64,000 nucleotides of DNA from Epiperipatus broadwayi (lineage: Eukaryota > Onychophora > Udeonychophora > Euonychophora > Peripatidae): the NCBI GenBank assembly GCA_028023455.1, contig JAQFVV010006509.1, positions 745,529-809,528 of the forward strand, given 5' to 3'. The notes below the pieces were generated by a model. That model was not told the origin of the DNA. It made no database searches and worked only from the letters and a program-made list of their open reading frames with translations. Made by a program: the position numbers and the translations under genes. Shown here in pieces: positions 24,241 to 36,090 of this stretch. Numbering within the stretch: the first letter of the stretch is position 1; each line of letters opens with the position of its first letter.

Positions 24241-25870
24241 TTACTGTCATTATGTACTCTGACATCGTATTCAAAACTCTCCAGTATGACCATTTCACAT
24301 TTTTACTGATTAATTGGATTTTTTAACCATAATATAAAACTTGGGATGATAAGAATAATGTGATTGTTTTTGTGTGACAATCGATTTATGTATTATTTCC
24401 AGTTTGCATTGTGCATGTTTAGCTTATGTATTTGTATTATAAAGAATTATTTTATCTTATCTTCAAACATTATTATCAATATATTAAATTATATACTTTT
24501 ATATTGCCGTTCATCTTTTACAAATACCTTAACACTCATCACTTTTGAAAAATAAAAGTATCTAACAGTGATCAACAAAATATTTTGATATCAATTGTCA
24601 AGAAAACCTTCAGGCATGTTTAAATTGCGAATGCTTGGAAGATATAAACACTAGCTGCACTAAAATGCCTTTATTTGTTTATAGCGCTCATTAGTAAGTT
24701 AGAGTAATATTTAACAATGAAATAATATAAGGGATTATTTTAATTATAACATATATTTATATAGTTGTGGTATTTGAACAATAAACATAATTATATATAT
24801 AAATACGGCAGTTCTCTATCCACAATAGTGAACTATATAAAAATATGCATTTTTAACACAAACACATACACACAACGAAGTGTTCGTAATACTGTGCATT
24901 CATTGTCACAAGAAATATATAATGCAGAAAATTAAAACATTTTTAAAATTAGTTTACATACATATATTTTATTAATTAAATTTTTTAAATCACGATTAAA
25001 CAAAACTGCAGATATGCGGTTCTGTCTGTAATGTGTTCCTTATTTAAGTTTCTCCAAATTAGAGTCATCTTCAGAAATACTTACAGATCAAAACCGATCA
25101 ATTTGGAAATATTTTATAAGAAATGGAAATGATTTTTAAAAAATATCCAAAAATCACAACTAAGAGAGAAATTTGTTCAGCAAATGGTTAAAATCGTGGA
25201 AGTAGTAAGTATTTACGTTTGAAATGTAATGTTAAAAAAGTTCAAAAATAATTGAAAGATTGAGAGAATCATAAAGATAAAGGGAGAGAAAAAAATAATA
25301 AGTTTTATTTTTTTAAAGTCTATGTGTCAACAATGGAGAACATAAGAGTAAGATATTGAAATTAATAAAATAACTTTTATTAAAAGGAAATAGAAAAAAA
25401 AAGTTAGTACTGATAGAATGATTTAATGACTGTGCGTTGGAATGAGGTAATGGAAGGGAAGGAGTGAAAAAATAGATTAGTTTTATGATATATAATAGAT
25501 TCGGAGATAAAAATGTTTTTATTTTCATTAACAGGTTCACTGGACATATGATAGATGTATAGAAAGTCTTAATTTTATCTTAAAAAAACAACCATTGTAT
25601 ACATAATACAAACTTTTTAAAATAATTTGTATCTGCATTAATGAAAAAAGATATGTAGAATAATTTAGGATAAGAAAGCATTTCAATGGATTAAGACTTG
25701 AATTGCAATAAACATCCCAATAGAACATTTAATATATAGTGTTAGATATACAATGACATAAAAGAATTTTTAAAAAAATAATTAGAAAAAGTTGCAAAAA
25801 TGTTATAACAATTAAAATGCTATCAGAAAAAAACAACAACATTGAAAGTTAATAATTTATATTAATAACA
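24241..25870. other. AT-rich noncoding interval
   Basis: Short open stretches (24364-24555, minus-strand 25313-25728) show no recognisable domain. The last few hundred bases may include decayed upstream parts of the LINE fragment that follows, but I could not confirm this. Confidence 0.4.
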
Positions 25871-25871
25871 A

Positions 25872-26420
25872 ATGTTATTATTTAAAGCTAGAGTAGAATC
25901 TTTAAAAGCAAAGAGATCAAGTAAAAAATGGAGAAATAATTTAAATTTATCATGCCAATTTTGTGTAAAGGGACAAAATATTGAGCATATAGTACTGGAA
26001 ATTAATACTATTACTAAAGATAGACATAAATTGATAAAATTTATGATATATATATAATAAATTATAGTAATAAAATAATGGAATTTTTTTAAGGTTTATA
26101 AGAAATTACAAGAATATAGGAAGAGAATTTTTTAAAAATTTGATAGACAAAATAAAAATTAATAGTGAGAATTTTATAAATTCAAAATTTGTAAAGTGTG
26201 ACTTTATTCAAGAAGTAATTATAATAAGTCATGAAAATACTTGATTCTATTGTTTGGAATGTCAAGAAATGTGTTGCTCATGTTATTTTAAATTATATTT
26301 ATAATACAAAACCAATGAATTATTTTATGATAATTATTTCAGTATCTTTCATTAAATATAAAAATATCAATTTATGCAGTATTTACAGTCTTATTATTAA
26401 TAAAGATACGAACTAATTAA
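25872..26420 (+). pseudogene. LINE 3'-terminal protein fragment with zinc-binding motif
   Basis: The first stretch reads LLFKARVESLKAKRSSKKW...LSCQFCVKGQNIEHIVLE. The LFKAR...CxxC...EH pattern is typical of the C-terminal zinc-binding region after RT in several non-LTR clades. The final Cys is replaced here (VLEIN where LEC is usual). Downstream to about 26420 are further broken stretches (KILDSIVWNVKKCVAHVILN) that may belong to it. RT itself is not visible. Clade is unresolved. Confidence 0.4.
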
Positions 26421-26469
26421 AGGAAAAATAAAAATATAATAAAAAACACACAATTACTTCTCTATAAAG

Positions 26470-26515
26470 CTGTTTTAATATTTCAACCAGCAGACTGGTT
26501 TTCATCAGAAATCAC
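26470..26515 (-). ncRNA. Hammerhead-like ribozyme core, family C left arm
   Basis: Minus strand: GTGATTT, CTGATGA (26502-26508), stem II AACCAG-TCTG-CTGGTT (six pairs, preceded by one extra A), GAA, ATAT, T, AAAACAGC. The catalytic core is intact, but stem I has a mismatch after three pairs. Confidence 0.5.
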
Positions 26516-26738
26516 AGGAAAATGGCTATTTTCAGAATTTAAATGCTAAAATATTACAAACAGTTATATATCAGATAACAAAATTAATTCCTATAGGCTA
26601 AAAATCTTTGCAAAACTTTATTTTTTTTTACACAAAGTTTTGTAAAGATTTTTAGTCTATAGGAGTTACTTTTGTTATCTGATATGTAACTATTTGTAAT
26701 ATTTTAGCATTTAAATTCTGGAAATAGCCTTTTTAATG

Positions 26739-26782
26739 TGCTTTCTGATAAAAAAAAGTCTGATGGGTGAAATATTAAAGCA
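26739..26782 (+). ncRNA. Hammerhead-like ribozyme core, family C right arm
   Basis: TGCTTT (26739-26744) and AAAGCA (26777-26782) pair perfectly as stem I, but the core reads CTGATAA and stem II has decayed. GAA-ATAT-T is kept. Together the two arms imply an ancestral motif with both intact core and intact stem I. Confidence 0.45.
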
Positions 26783-26819
26783 GCTTTATAAAGAAGTAAT
26801 TGTGTGTGTTTTTATTATA

Positions 26820-26828
26820 GTCTTACTG

Positions 26829-26888
<60 letters not shown>

Positions 26889-26890
26889 TC
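26820..26890. repeat. (TA)n microsatellite
   Basis: About 27 TA units directly after the family C foldback. An open stretch across it (26736-26927) is an artefact of the repeat. Confidence 0.95.
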
Positions 26891-28209
26891 ATTCTTTAAC
26901 CATACCTATTTAATTACATACTATTAATAGACTTTCTTATAAATAATTTTGTCTTAAGACTTTTACAACCATCTAAAATCATCTACATCCTTTCTCTTAT
27001 TTTAATAAATCTCCCCTCTTATAGGTATACCAAAAACAGTTTTATTTTCTTTTTAAATCTTTAAATAAATAGTTTTAACCATTTCTATCTACTTTTCTTT
27101 CAAGTCCACTTACCAATCTTCCATCAGTTTTCTTTTTAATAATACACATTTCTATTTTAAATCATATATTTGCACAATATGCTACTATGAGGTCTCTTTT
27201 TAATTACAAATTTAATGATTCACAATAATAGCCATAATGGTTTATTGAAGACAGGTATATTTCATTACAAGTTTTTGTCACTTTCTTATTTTCTTAATGT
27301 TATTTAACAAGGTTTTTTAAATATATAAAATGTATTTTTGTACTAAAAGTATTTTATTAACTAAACATGCTTGTTAAATCTCTACAATTTGATGACTGGT
27401 AAATGTATGAGAGATGATAAAATTTTAGATGTATCTATATTTTGAATTATTTCCATCATCTATATGAATTATTAAATGATTTTATAAAAATTCAATTATT
27501 TTTTAAATACATTCAATTAATAATAATAGCATATAGATTAGTTATGAAACATCACTTTGAAATGTCTTCTCTGTTTATTGCTGGCCTGAACAGTGACAGC
27601 TAGTTTGAAAAATTGATCTTAAATTAGTGAAAATTGAATTTTACCTATTTATTAATAAGAAACCTGATATAAAATATATAAAATTTTAACTAGCTGTTTA
27701 GTTTGATAAAATAGCCTAATTGGTTAGGGAGTCATTTTAAATTCATAAATCTATAGATATTGTTTTGATTCCCAAGCTAGCTGAAGAGAAAAAATAATAA
27801 TAATACTAATAATAGTATTTGAAATGTCATGTTTGATACAAATCTGTGTGTTAATACTAATAATTAAAAGTATTTAAAAAAACTATAAATAAAGCTTAAT
27901 GAGTTAGATGATGAAACTAGATAACTTATATTAGTTTTCATAGTAAATTTGTTATAAATTTTGACAATCTTGGTTACACTACAGCAAATTGAATTCATAA
28001 TATTCCTCTTTTAAACATTTTTGAGTAAGTGAAATATGTATGTTATTTTCCCAAAGATATATAGAATATCTAAATAAAAAAGTACTATGATCAAGTGGTA
28101 ATATTTGATAATTATTAACAATAGTTTGGCATTGTTTAGCATCTCTTAAAATATTTTATTCTAGTATTAAAGAGAAAAATTTAAAATTAATGAAATCATT
28201 TACCTAAAC
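26891..28209. other. AT-rich interval with a possible SINE relic
   Basis: Mostly featureless. At 27712-27772 an A-box-like TAGCCTAATTGGTTAG and a B-box-like GTTTTGATTCC lie about 35 bp apart, followed by an AATAAT-rich tail (to about 27815). This fits a decayed tRNA-derived SINE but could be chance. Confidence 0.4.
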
Positions 28210-28673
28210 CAGGGGTTGGCAAATAGTGGCCCATGGGCTACATGTGGCCTGCCAAGTCAATCAGAAAAATTTGCCTTGAACTGAGATTTCCTTCCCATGT
28301 GTGACCAAAGATTTATCTCATATTTTCCAATAGAATGGCCATGTCAATATTCATGCACAGTGTAGATATAAATATGCAGTGCTTTTCACATTGATCTGGT
28401 TAATTTCAATTTTGTCTTTGCATTAGCAAATATATACATTTCTAATTTTAGAGAAACCATAAATCCTCTGAAAAAATGTAAAATCAGTGATGAATGTCAT
28501 GTGTTTAATGAAGAATGGACAAACAAATATTTCTTTGTAATACAGGGACTAAAGCAGTGTGTTTATTGTGTCATGAAAAAAAGATGCAGCCCTTCACTTC
28601 CACAAAGTGGCTCCCAATGCAGCCCTTTGCCAACCTCTGCAGCCCCCAAGCCAAAACAATTGCCCAACCCCTG
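28210..28673. mobile_element. Deleted hAT (Charlie/ZBED-like) transposon
   Basis: The termini CAGGGGTTGGCAAA and TTGCCCAACCCCTG are inverted repeats of the hAT/Charlie type. Flanking octamers ACCTAAAC (28202-28209) and ATCTAAAT (28674-28681) agree at six of eight positions, fitting an old 8-bp hAT target duplication. Inside, about 28470-28585 encodes KISDECHVFNEEWTNKYFF then QCVYCVMKK. This resembles the N-terminus of ZBED/GTF2IRD2-like hAT transposases, up to the first Cys pair of the BED finger. The rest of the transposase has been lost. Confidence 0.8.
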
Positions 28674-28815
28674 ATCTAAATAAACCAAACAAAACATTTA
28701 CAGTGTGGCTCTCAGGGGATTAAACATATTTAAAGTGGAATTAATTTTTTTTATTTAGGTAGCTAAAGAATTGCTAAACAAGTTTTTTGATTAATGGGCT
28801 ATAGTCAAAGTAATT

Positions 28816-28946
28816 AAACATTATATAAAACAAATTAGTATATATATATTGTGAGCAACAAAAACATGTTAAACAATGTATATATAAACATTATATAAAA
28901 CAAATTAGTATATATATATTGTGAGCAACAAAAACATGTTAAACAT
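28816..28946. repeat. 70-bp tandem duplication
   Basis: Unit 28816-28885 is repeated exactly from 28886 for about 60 bp (AAACATTATATAAAAC through CATGTTAAACA). A simple recent duplication. Confidence 0.95.
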
Positions 28947-31080
28947 GCCATGACTATGACTATTTGTGAAAAGACTTCTATGAAAAGTGAATTTTTTTAG
29001 TGAATATATTTATTTAAACAAAACAAAAAAGACATTTATGTCTTTAAACATTACCTTCCTCTAACTGTTTTATAGGTTGATTATAGTTACCTTAAAATTC
29101 AGTTATAGTTTCTATAAAAATCTTTTTTTGTAATATTGGCATTCTTTTATAAATATGTATGAAAAGAACCAACTATTTTCTATGAAACAAACTTTCAAAA
29201 TCAATAAATCACATAACTGTTTTCTTAAAAAGTCAGTTGTTCATATAATTTATTAAAGCCTTATGCCAAAACTCTCATACATTTTAGTTTCTTAAAAAAA
29301 TAAATCAATTAATAACAACTATAAATCACTTTGATAAGCACAAAATATCTTGCAAATTCTTAATTTACTTCTTATTTAAACTGACAGTTTTGACTTTTTA
29401 ACAGACTTTTTCAGATACACACAAATATATAAGTATTAAATTATTATACATTAGTAGCTAACAAATTATCTGTATGTATATATATACAGACATTAACACA
29501 CATTACATCAATTATATACATTATTAATATTTATTATATCAAGTCAAATATAATTATATTAATTCTACTAAAAACTCATTCTTATTTAATGCCATTTGAT
29601 TTCACATTCTTTCATATATGATAGAAATAAGCATTGATGAAAGGCCAAATAATTCCAAACATTGCTCAGATTTGTTTTGATCAAATGAATAAAATGCAGT
29701 GACTAAAGCAATAAAAGCAATATATAACTTATTTATTTGTTTCCCACAATTTCCTTGCATTTATCTAATGATAAAAATTGTGCTTCAAAGTGCTTTTTAA
29801 TTCTCTAAAACCATACTAATTCTTCAGCAATCATTCATCTGTGGCTAGAAGCAACTTATTTTTAAAAAAATTAAAAATATGTTTGCTATAGTATATAGTA
29901 ATGAATAATAATTACTGCAAATTTACATAGCCCCTTCATTTTCATAAATTAGAATAGTAAAGGCATCCTTAAAAATCAGGCATACACTGTTATACAAATG
30001 CATATTCCTAATAAATATCCATATATTTTAAAACTTTCCTGAATGTATTAATAGGATTCAAATCCCTTTAGTTTTTAAACTGCAACACATATTTGACTTT
30101 ATTGTTTTGTAATCGTTGATTTTATATATGAAGGGGGGATTTGATTTGTTTTAATTATTTATATTATTATTGTTTGTTTTAATTCCATTATTGGACACTG
30201 GATGGCTTTATGTCAGGTGATTTTTTAATGTTAAATAGATTAGTAATATTTGAAAAGGGTCCCAAAGTGGGTGCAGAAAAAAGCTTTTTATGTATAAAAT
30301 TATTATTTGTTTATATAGCTGTTGTAAAGATTTATTATTATTTTTTTTATTATTATCTTGTAGAAGAGCAGTATAAAGATTTTTATTCCTTTCCAATTTT
30401 GATATGAGTAAATAAATATAAATGAATAGATAAAATGAATTTATCATTAAAAGCCATTATTTCATTTTAAATCATTATTCAACAAGGGATCAAAATATAC
30501 TCAACTTGTTGAAAATATTACCATTATCATACTGAAAATTTCTATTCATAGATTTAATAGATAATGGTACTGTTTTACAGGTTCGTAATCAATGAATATC
30601 TATTATCCACTTTGCTGTTTTAATCCATCAATCATTTATCTGTTGTTGAATTTCGGGCTTTAAAATCTATATGCTTATGAAGCTTTGTAATTAATATATG
30701 ATTTTTATGTAAATACAAGTTGTTTATTTTAATGAATCTAAAAAAGAATTTGTTTATTGCTCCAATAACTCCTTAAAATTTCATGCATCAGTTATATGAC
30801 GACAGTTTTGAAAATCTATATTGTAAATTACAGTATTTAATAGCTTTAAGTTTTACTTAGAATAGTAAATGTTTCTAAAAATTGAACATTAAATTTTATA
30901 TGACTATAATAATTAATAATTATATTATTAATCTATTACTTATTCAATAATTGTCACTTCAATTTATGATTGAAAGACCAATAAAAACCAAGCAGCATTA
31001 TTATATATTTTTTTAATACTAGTAATGGTCATAATCATTGAAATATATATATATGATGCTTTATTTAATCAATATTATGA
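28947..31080. other. AT-rich noncoding interval
   Basis: Nothing coding was recognised. Overlapping open stretches on both strands at 30208-30447 have low-complexity products without similarity. Confidence 0.5.
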
Positions 31081-31091
31081 AAAGAAAGCTA

Positions 31092-31178
31092 TCAAGCGTT
31101 GGTGGCCTAGCGGTTAGCATAGCTGCCCCCCTCCCCCCGTTCGCTTCCCGATCAACACTTTGACCTATATATATATAC
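31092..31178 (+). mobile_element. tRNA-Gly-like SINE, subfamily 2, copy 1
   Basis: GCGTTGGTGGCCTAGCGGTT (31096 onward) has an A box and the start of a metazoan tRNA-Gly. The B box is GTTCGCTTCCCGATC (31139-31153). The anticodon arm is replaced by a C-rich run. The tail TTTGACC plus (TA)n matches the copy at 36091-36177. The damaged anticodon arm excludes a working tRNA. Confidence 0.65.
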
Positions 31179-31396
31179 ATAAAGGCTGTTGATTGGCTAA
31201 AGCAGTCTATTTCTTAGTTGTGTAATTTTTTTCTTATCCAGAGAATTTAAGATAATATAAGAAAAAAAAATATTTCTTATGAACATGCAGATAAATAAAT
31301 AAAGTTTCATAAAACCACTTTTAAAAATCTTTTTTTTAAAAAATGATTTTGTATACATTTAAAATATATTGAACTACAAAATATAAACAGTTAAAA

Positions 31397-31668
31397 TTGT
31401 ATTTATATATTAGACTATTTCCATCGTCTAATATTAAGTATTGAATGACTTTAGAAACATTTTAGCTTGATTTAAATATTCCACTTACATTCACTGGTAG
31501 TAATCGCATACAGGTTAGTATATGCACAGTATTTCTAGAGATTTACTAACCCATATGCTATTACTAACAGTTGAATGTAATTGGAATATTTAAATAAAGT
31601 TAAAAATTTTCTAAAGACATTCAGTAGTTAATATTATATGATGGAAATAGTCAAATATATAAATACAA
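31397..31668. repeat. Foldback/MITE family F copy 2
   Basis: Nearly the whole 272 bp is palindromic. The left end TTAGACTATTTCCATCGTCT, TTGAATGACTTTAGAAAC, AAATATTCCACTTACATTCA pairs with the right end. The centre is GTTAGTATATGCACAGTA and its near complement. Matches copies at 21.2 and 34.4 kb. Both strands lack coding capacity. TIR superfamily unknown. Confidence 0.75.
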
Positions 31669-34440
31669 CTAAAATACCATCAACATTATTCTTCAGGAAA
31701 ACAATAAACAATTACAAATTTATATGTTTTTATTTGCTTTAATAAAGCATGAATGTAATTAAAAATATGAAATAAAATTTTACATTGATTAACAAAATAA
31801 ATTTTTTCACAACATTAGGCAAGAATAAACTATAAATGCAGTAGAATTAGAGTAAATAAAGTTGAAGGTATTCCAAGTTAATTTATAACTTAATATCAAC
31901 TATTTCAATATCTAAAATTCACTTCTAATCATTTATTGATTATTTCCAAATTCAGCAATGCTTGTTTAAATTATTTTTATAATCCAAAACTTTAGTTTAT
32001 TTTGTAAATGAGATATTTATTTTATATAGTGTTATGTTTTTATAAACTGTAATAGTAATAATCAGCCATTAAGCTAATGCACCTGCACTTTGTGGATTTT
32101 TAACTATAAATGAATACTCTCACTTTCAAACACAAGATAAAGACTTTGTAAAAAGATAGAATGAATCCATCTATCCAATCAACTATTTACCATTATCTAT
32201 ATCCAAAACATCAATGGCCAATTTATTTTTAATAGCTATGAAAAACAATGCTGAAAAAGATCTATTATGTAGTAGAGAAAAAATTATAATTAGAAACCCA
32301 TTAATATTAAATTGTATAAAGAGAGCCAAACAGAGACTACCAAGAGTTTCCACAACTACTCTAGAGTGAAATGTTCTCAAATAATAGAAGTAGCCAAAAA
32401 TAATGAACAAGCAAACACCATCAAACATATCTCTTACTATCTTGTAATACAAGATGATGAATCATCAAAAAACACATACTGCTTCCAATATAATTATTTT
32501 GTCTTTCCTTCATATTTTTTGTCTCTTCATTTTTTTTATCTTAATAACTTTAGTTGCTTTGGTTGATAGATAGCATTGTCACTTTAAAAATTTGAATCCA
32601 TTCAAATATTTTGATGTTTTATTGGTAGAAATATGAGTGTGAAAGCACAGGTAAAACTCAGGTTTCAATCTGCTGCTGCTATATTTTTCAAGTTAAAAGA
32701 GAGAATTTTTTTTCTTATAATATAACTACTTCAACTAAATCAGTTCTATAGAAAAAATATTATTTGGCCAATTTTATTGCTTTAAAATGAGATAAAAATG
32801 TATTCATAAAAAATAAACATATTTAGAAAATTTCATTTAAAAATGCTCCAACATTTTTTACAACTATGATGGTAATATGTGATTCAATTAGATTTTTTTG
32901 TTTATTTGCTAGATGCAATAATATTAAACTATATATTGTAAAGACACTTTTTTTTACTGGATAGGAAATAAAATTAATTAATAATAACAAAATTTTCAAA
33001 TATTTATTTTATGTGAACTGAATATTCATTTTTAATATTTTTCTCTTAACATACATGGAATTGAATCTACTTATATAACATAATTTTACTCATGTTTAGT
33101 AACTTTCAATTCTCTCATTTATTACCCCCTCCCCCATCTTATTATAGTTTATATATTTTTTATCTTCATTTCATGTAGGACATTACAAAAACTATCATAC
33201 AAACAAGTCCTGAGAAAATCATTCATAAGCATAGAAATTTAGATGACAAACATTGCATGCATTTCTTAAATTTCCTTTAATTATCAAATAAGTTAAAGAT
33301 ATTGTATACTGAATCTCCATTCCTGTACTGATATCTTAATAATTTCTATTTTTACATTACATATGCATAATTATAAATAATTACAATTTTATTTAAAACT
33401 GCCAAATTTTCTGCATCAGCAACTATAAAACAATATTCCTTAGAAAACATTTTAATGTTATTAGTCATCATTAATTAAGCTAATAATTATCATATTTTCA
33501 TCCCAAATATACATTTTAGACTTTATTAAATATATCTATAATTATTAAATACAGAAATAATTAAATCCATTTTTATCCATTTTATTACATGTTTAATATT
33601 TTTACAATATTCCATTTCATGACATGTTCTTTAATCACATGAACAAAGATATCTGAAAGTTATAGGTGACTCCCAAGATATATTTCATGCCAAACTAGCA
33701 TATTTCAGTTGGTTAAGATCACAATTTTTACATGCCTTTTCAATTATTTTTTTCCAGTAAAGCATTTGAGAGACTATGACCCAAGACAACTGAAGAGTGT
33801 TAGTTCAGCGTATAATGCACCTTGAAGAGCATTCACTTTTCCAGATAACTTTATTCATGTTATCAATGTAAACCAAACCTAAAAGTATATGCAAAAGTAA
33901 ATCTTTAAAATATAATTTTAATGTTGTAAAAGTTTTATAAAGTTTGTTGTGTAGCTTTAACCAAATGTTTTATCAAAGCAAAAAAATATAATGGGGAGTA
34001 TTAAAAAAAGCACTACAGCCATCTTGCTTGAACAGCCATCTATTTTTCTTTTATACTTCACATCTATGTCAATCTGATACTTTATTTTTAAAAAATATAT
34101 ATAAAGGCATCAAGATGATTGGAAATGAGATGATTTCAAACAATTTTGGTCAAGTCATGATATCCCTGATCTTTGTTTTCAGATTTTATGTTCTTTGCAA
34201 AAAAAAAAAAATTCAAATGCTAAAACATTAATTTTTTATGATGTTTTTAAGATTCATGATATATTTTGCACAATATATATATATACATCATTACATATTT
34301 ATTTTCTACATATGTTTTATTTTTAAAAATAGAAGATAAAATGTTTTGATAAAGATGCCTTTTCAAACTGATTACTAATATAGCATAACTGAAACTCTAT
34401 TAGGATTGTCTGAAGGTTTATGGTGATAGCATTTTAGAAT
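31669..34440. other. AT-rich noncoding interval
   Basis: Overlapping open stretches on both strands (32183-32566) show no domain I can identify. Plus-strand reading ...KRAKQRLPRVSTTTLE... vaguely recalls transposase N-termini but is not convincing. The rest is featureless. Confidence 0.4.
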
Positions 34441-35030
34441 TAATTATGACTTGGATTATTTCCACTATCTAATATTAAATATGGAATATCTTAAAAAAAT
34501 TTAAACTTATTTAAAATTTCCCAATCAAACATATGTTCATGGGAATGTGAGAAGATTTACATTGGTTAAATTAGTCATTCTATTAAAGAAGTGATTAAAA
34601 GAACACAATCTGATGATAGAAAAAACAACAGACATAATTAAAGTAACATGCCATTTATATACCACTGAACATATGTTTAATTGGAAAACTACAAAATATT
34701 GAATAGAGAAAAAAAATATGAAAAGAAAATTCAAATAAGCTACTCACATATCAATGGCAAATAACTCCATAAATCAAACTAGTGTTATAATACATATCGT
34801 TTGGAAGTCACTAATTAATTTGGCTCTTAAATAAAGTGGAGAAATCAGGTGGACTCTCATTGATAAGAATATAAAAATGTTATTGACTGTTGGAAGAACA
34901 AGAGAGAATAATGCATGATGTGCTGTCTACTAACAGTTTAATGTATTTATAAAATAAATAAAGTTTAAATTTTTTAAGGATGTTCAATATTTAATATTGA
35001 GTGATAGTCCAATACATAATTATGTTAAGA
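34441..35030. repeat. Foldback/MITE family F copy 3, with internal insert
   Basis: Left end TTGGATTATTTCCACTATCT, AATATTAAATATGGAATATC; right end AATAAAGTTTAAATTTTTTA, CAATATTTAATATTGAGTGA, TAGTCCAATACATAATTATG. These are inverted repeats matching the other family F copies. About 400 bp of unrelated sequence lies between them, so this is either a longer family member or one with an insertion. Confidence 0.6.
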
Positions 35031-35226
35031 TTTAGTGCAATATTGTAAAAATTAGAAAAAAATGTAATATTTTAAAGCAAAGTTTGATAGATTTATCAAA
35101 TACTGACATTTATTCATTCACATTTTAAACCCAAATGTCAATGAAAAAAGATTTTGCTGCTTTTATAATATGATTCCATTTTTCCTGATTAATGAATGGT
35201 GAAAGCTTTCTTCATTTTTATTATGA

Positions 35227-35329
35227 TTTTTTTTAAAAGTGTCATAGCATTGGCTGGGATGCGAACCCACAACCCGGGCAACTGCCTGCAAGTGCAAGGC
35301 AGTCGCGCTGACCTTTCGACCACCAATGC
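35227..35329 (-). mobile_element. tRNA-Gly-like SINE, subfamily 1, copy 1
   Basis: On the minus strand the 5' end GCATTGGTGGTCGAAAGGTC starts at 35329, with B box GGGTTCGCATCCC (35256-35268), closing acceptor CCAATGC, tail TATGACACTTTTAAA and a terminal A run. GCATTGG...CCAATGC is the acceptor stem of metazoan tRNA-Gly. The anticodon arm and variable region are altered and longer than in a tRNA. No clear target duplication was found. Confidence 0.7.
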
Positions 35330-35717
35330 AAGACTGATTTTATATTTTTAATATTTGCAAAGTTCAAATATGATTTTTTAAATTTTATTTCATTTGTAAA
35401 CATAAATTTCTCTGAAATCAAATATAATGTATAATATTCTGATATAGAATGATAGTTTAATATCAAAATCAAATCTTGAAAGCTTACAAACTTCTTACTA
35501 GTGAGAACAATTAAATCTGTCACAATGCCAGAGGATTGAAATTGAGACTGTAGTTGAGTTAAGAGAATAAAGAACATGAAAAATATTGCTGATGATGATC
35601 AACTATTATTGTTAATCATAAGACTTTATAGCTTAGTTATTTGATTTGCCTCTAACTAGAGATAGATAATTGTGTTTTTATCTGATTTCTGCTTTAATAA
35701 CCTCTTATATAATGTCT

Positions 35718-35806
35718 TGCATTGGTGGTCGAGAGGTCAGCGTGACTGCCTCACAAGCAGTTGCCCTGGTCCCGGCCGATGCTAGGACACTTGAAAAAAA
35801 AAAAAG
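35718..35806 (+). mobile_element. tRNA-Gly-like SINE, subfamily 1, copy 2, with target duplication
   Basis: GCATTGGTGGTCGAGAGGTC (from 35719) and tail CGATGCTAGGACACTTG(A)n match copy 1. Most of the B box is deleted (TGGTCCCGGCC). It is flanked by direct repeats: AATAACCTCTTATATAATGT(CT) at 35696-35717 and AATAACCACTTATATAATGT(CT) at 35807-35828, 22 bp with one mismatch. This marks a LINE-driven insertion by target-primed reverse transcription. Confidence 0.85.
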
Positions 35807-35828
35807 AATAACCACTTATATAATGTCT

Positions 35829-36090
35829 AATTCTTTTTATTGATACTTAAATCTAAAAAAAAAAAAAAAAAATGGAGTAAGTCTTTAGTTTCATCAATAT
35901 AAATCTATTTTTTTTTTTATAAAATATATACTTAGAATGTTATATTTAGTTTTTGAGTTAATTGAATATATATATATAATAATTGAATAAATATAACTTT
36001 CAATTTCAGTGTTGCAAACGTTCTTCGCTTGATTAATATATCATATCGCCTGCTTAGAGTGCCACCAATCTTGAAATACATCTAACATTT
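35829..36090. other. AT-rich spacer with A and T runs
   Basis: No gene. A19-like run near 35855 and T10 near 35910. Confidence 0.5.

Larger units (their letters stand above)
26435..26819. repeat. Foldback hairpin, family C, hammerhead-bearing
   Basis: Left arm 26435-26619 and right arm 26632-26819 are reverse complements with scattered differences. Only about 12 bp separates them, so the transcript would fold into one ~185-bp hairpin. Each arm holds a hammerhead-like core. It is followed by a long (TA)n tract (26831-26884). Confidence 0.85.

Noticed and set aside
31096-31160. Functional tRNA gene
   Set aside because: The anticodon arm is replaced by a C-rich run.
32183-32566. Overlapping frames on both strands, possibly a transposase scrap
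   Set aside because: The resemblance to MULE/FLYWCH-type transposase N-termini was too weak and not ordered.
35242-35577. 111-codon minus-strand frame
   Set aside because: It runs through a tRNA-like SINE and AT-rich flank, with no conserved protein features.
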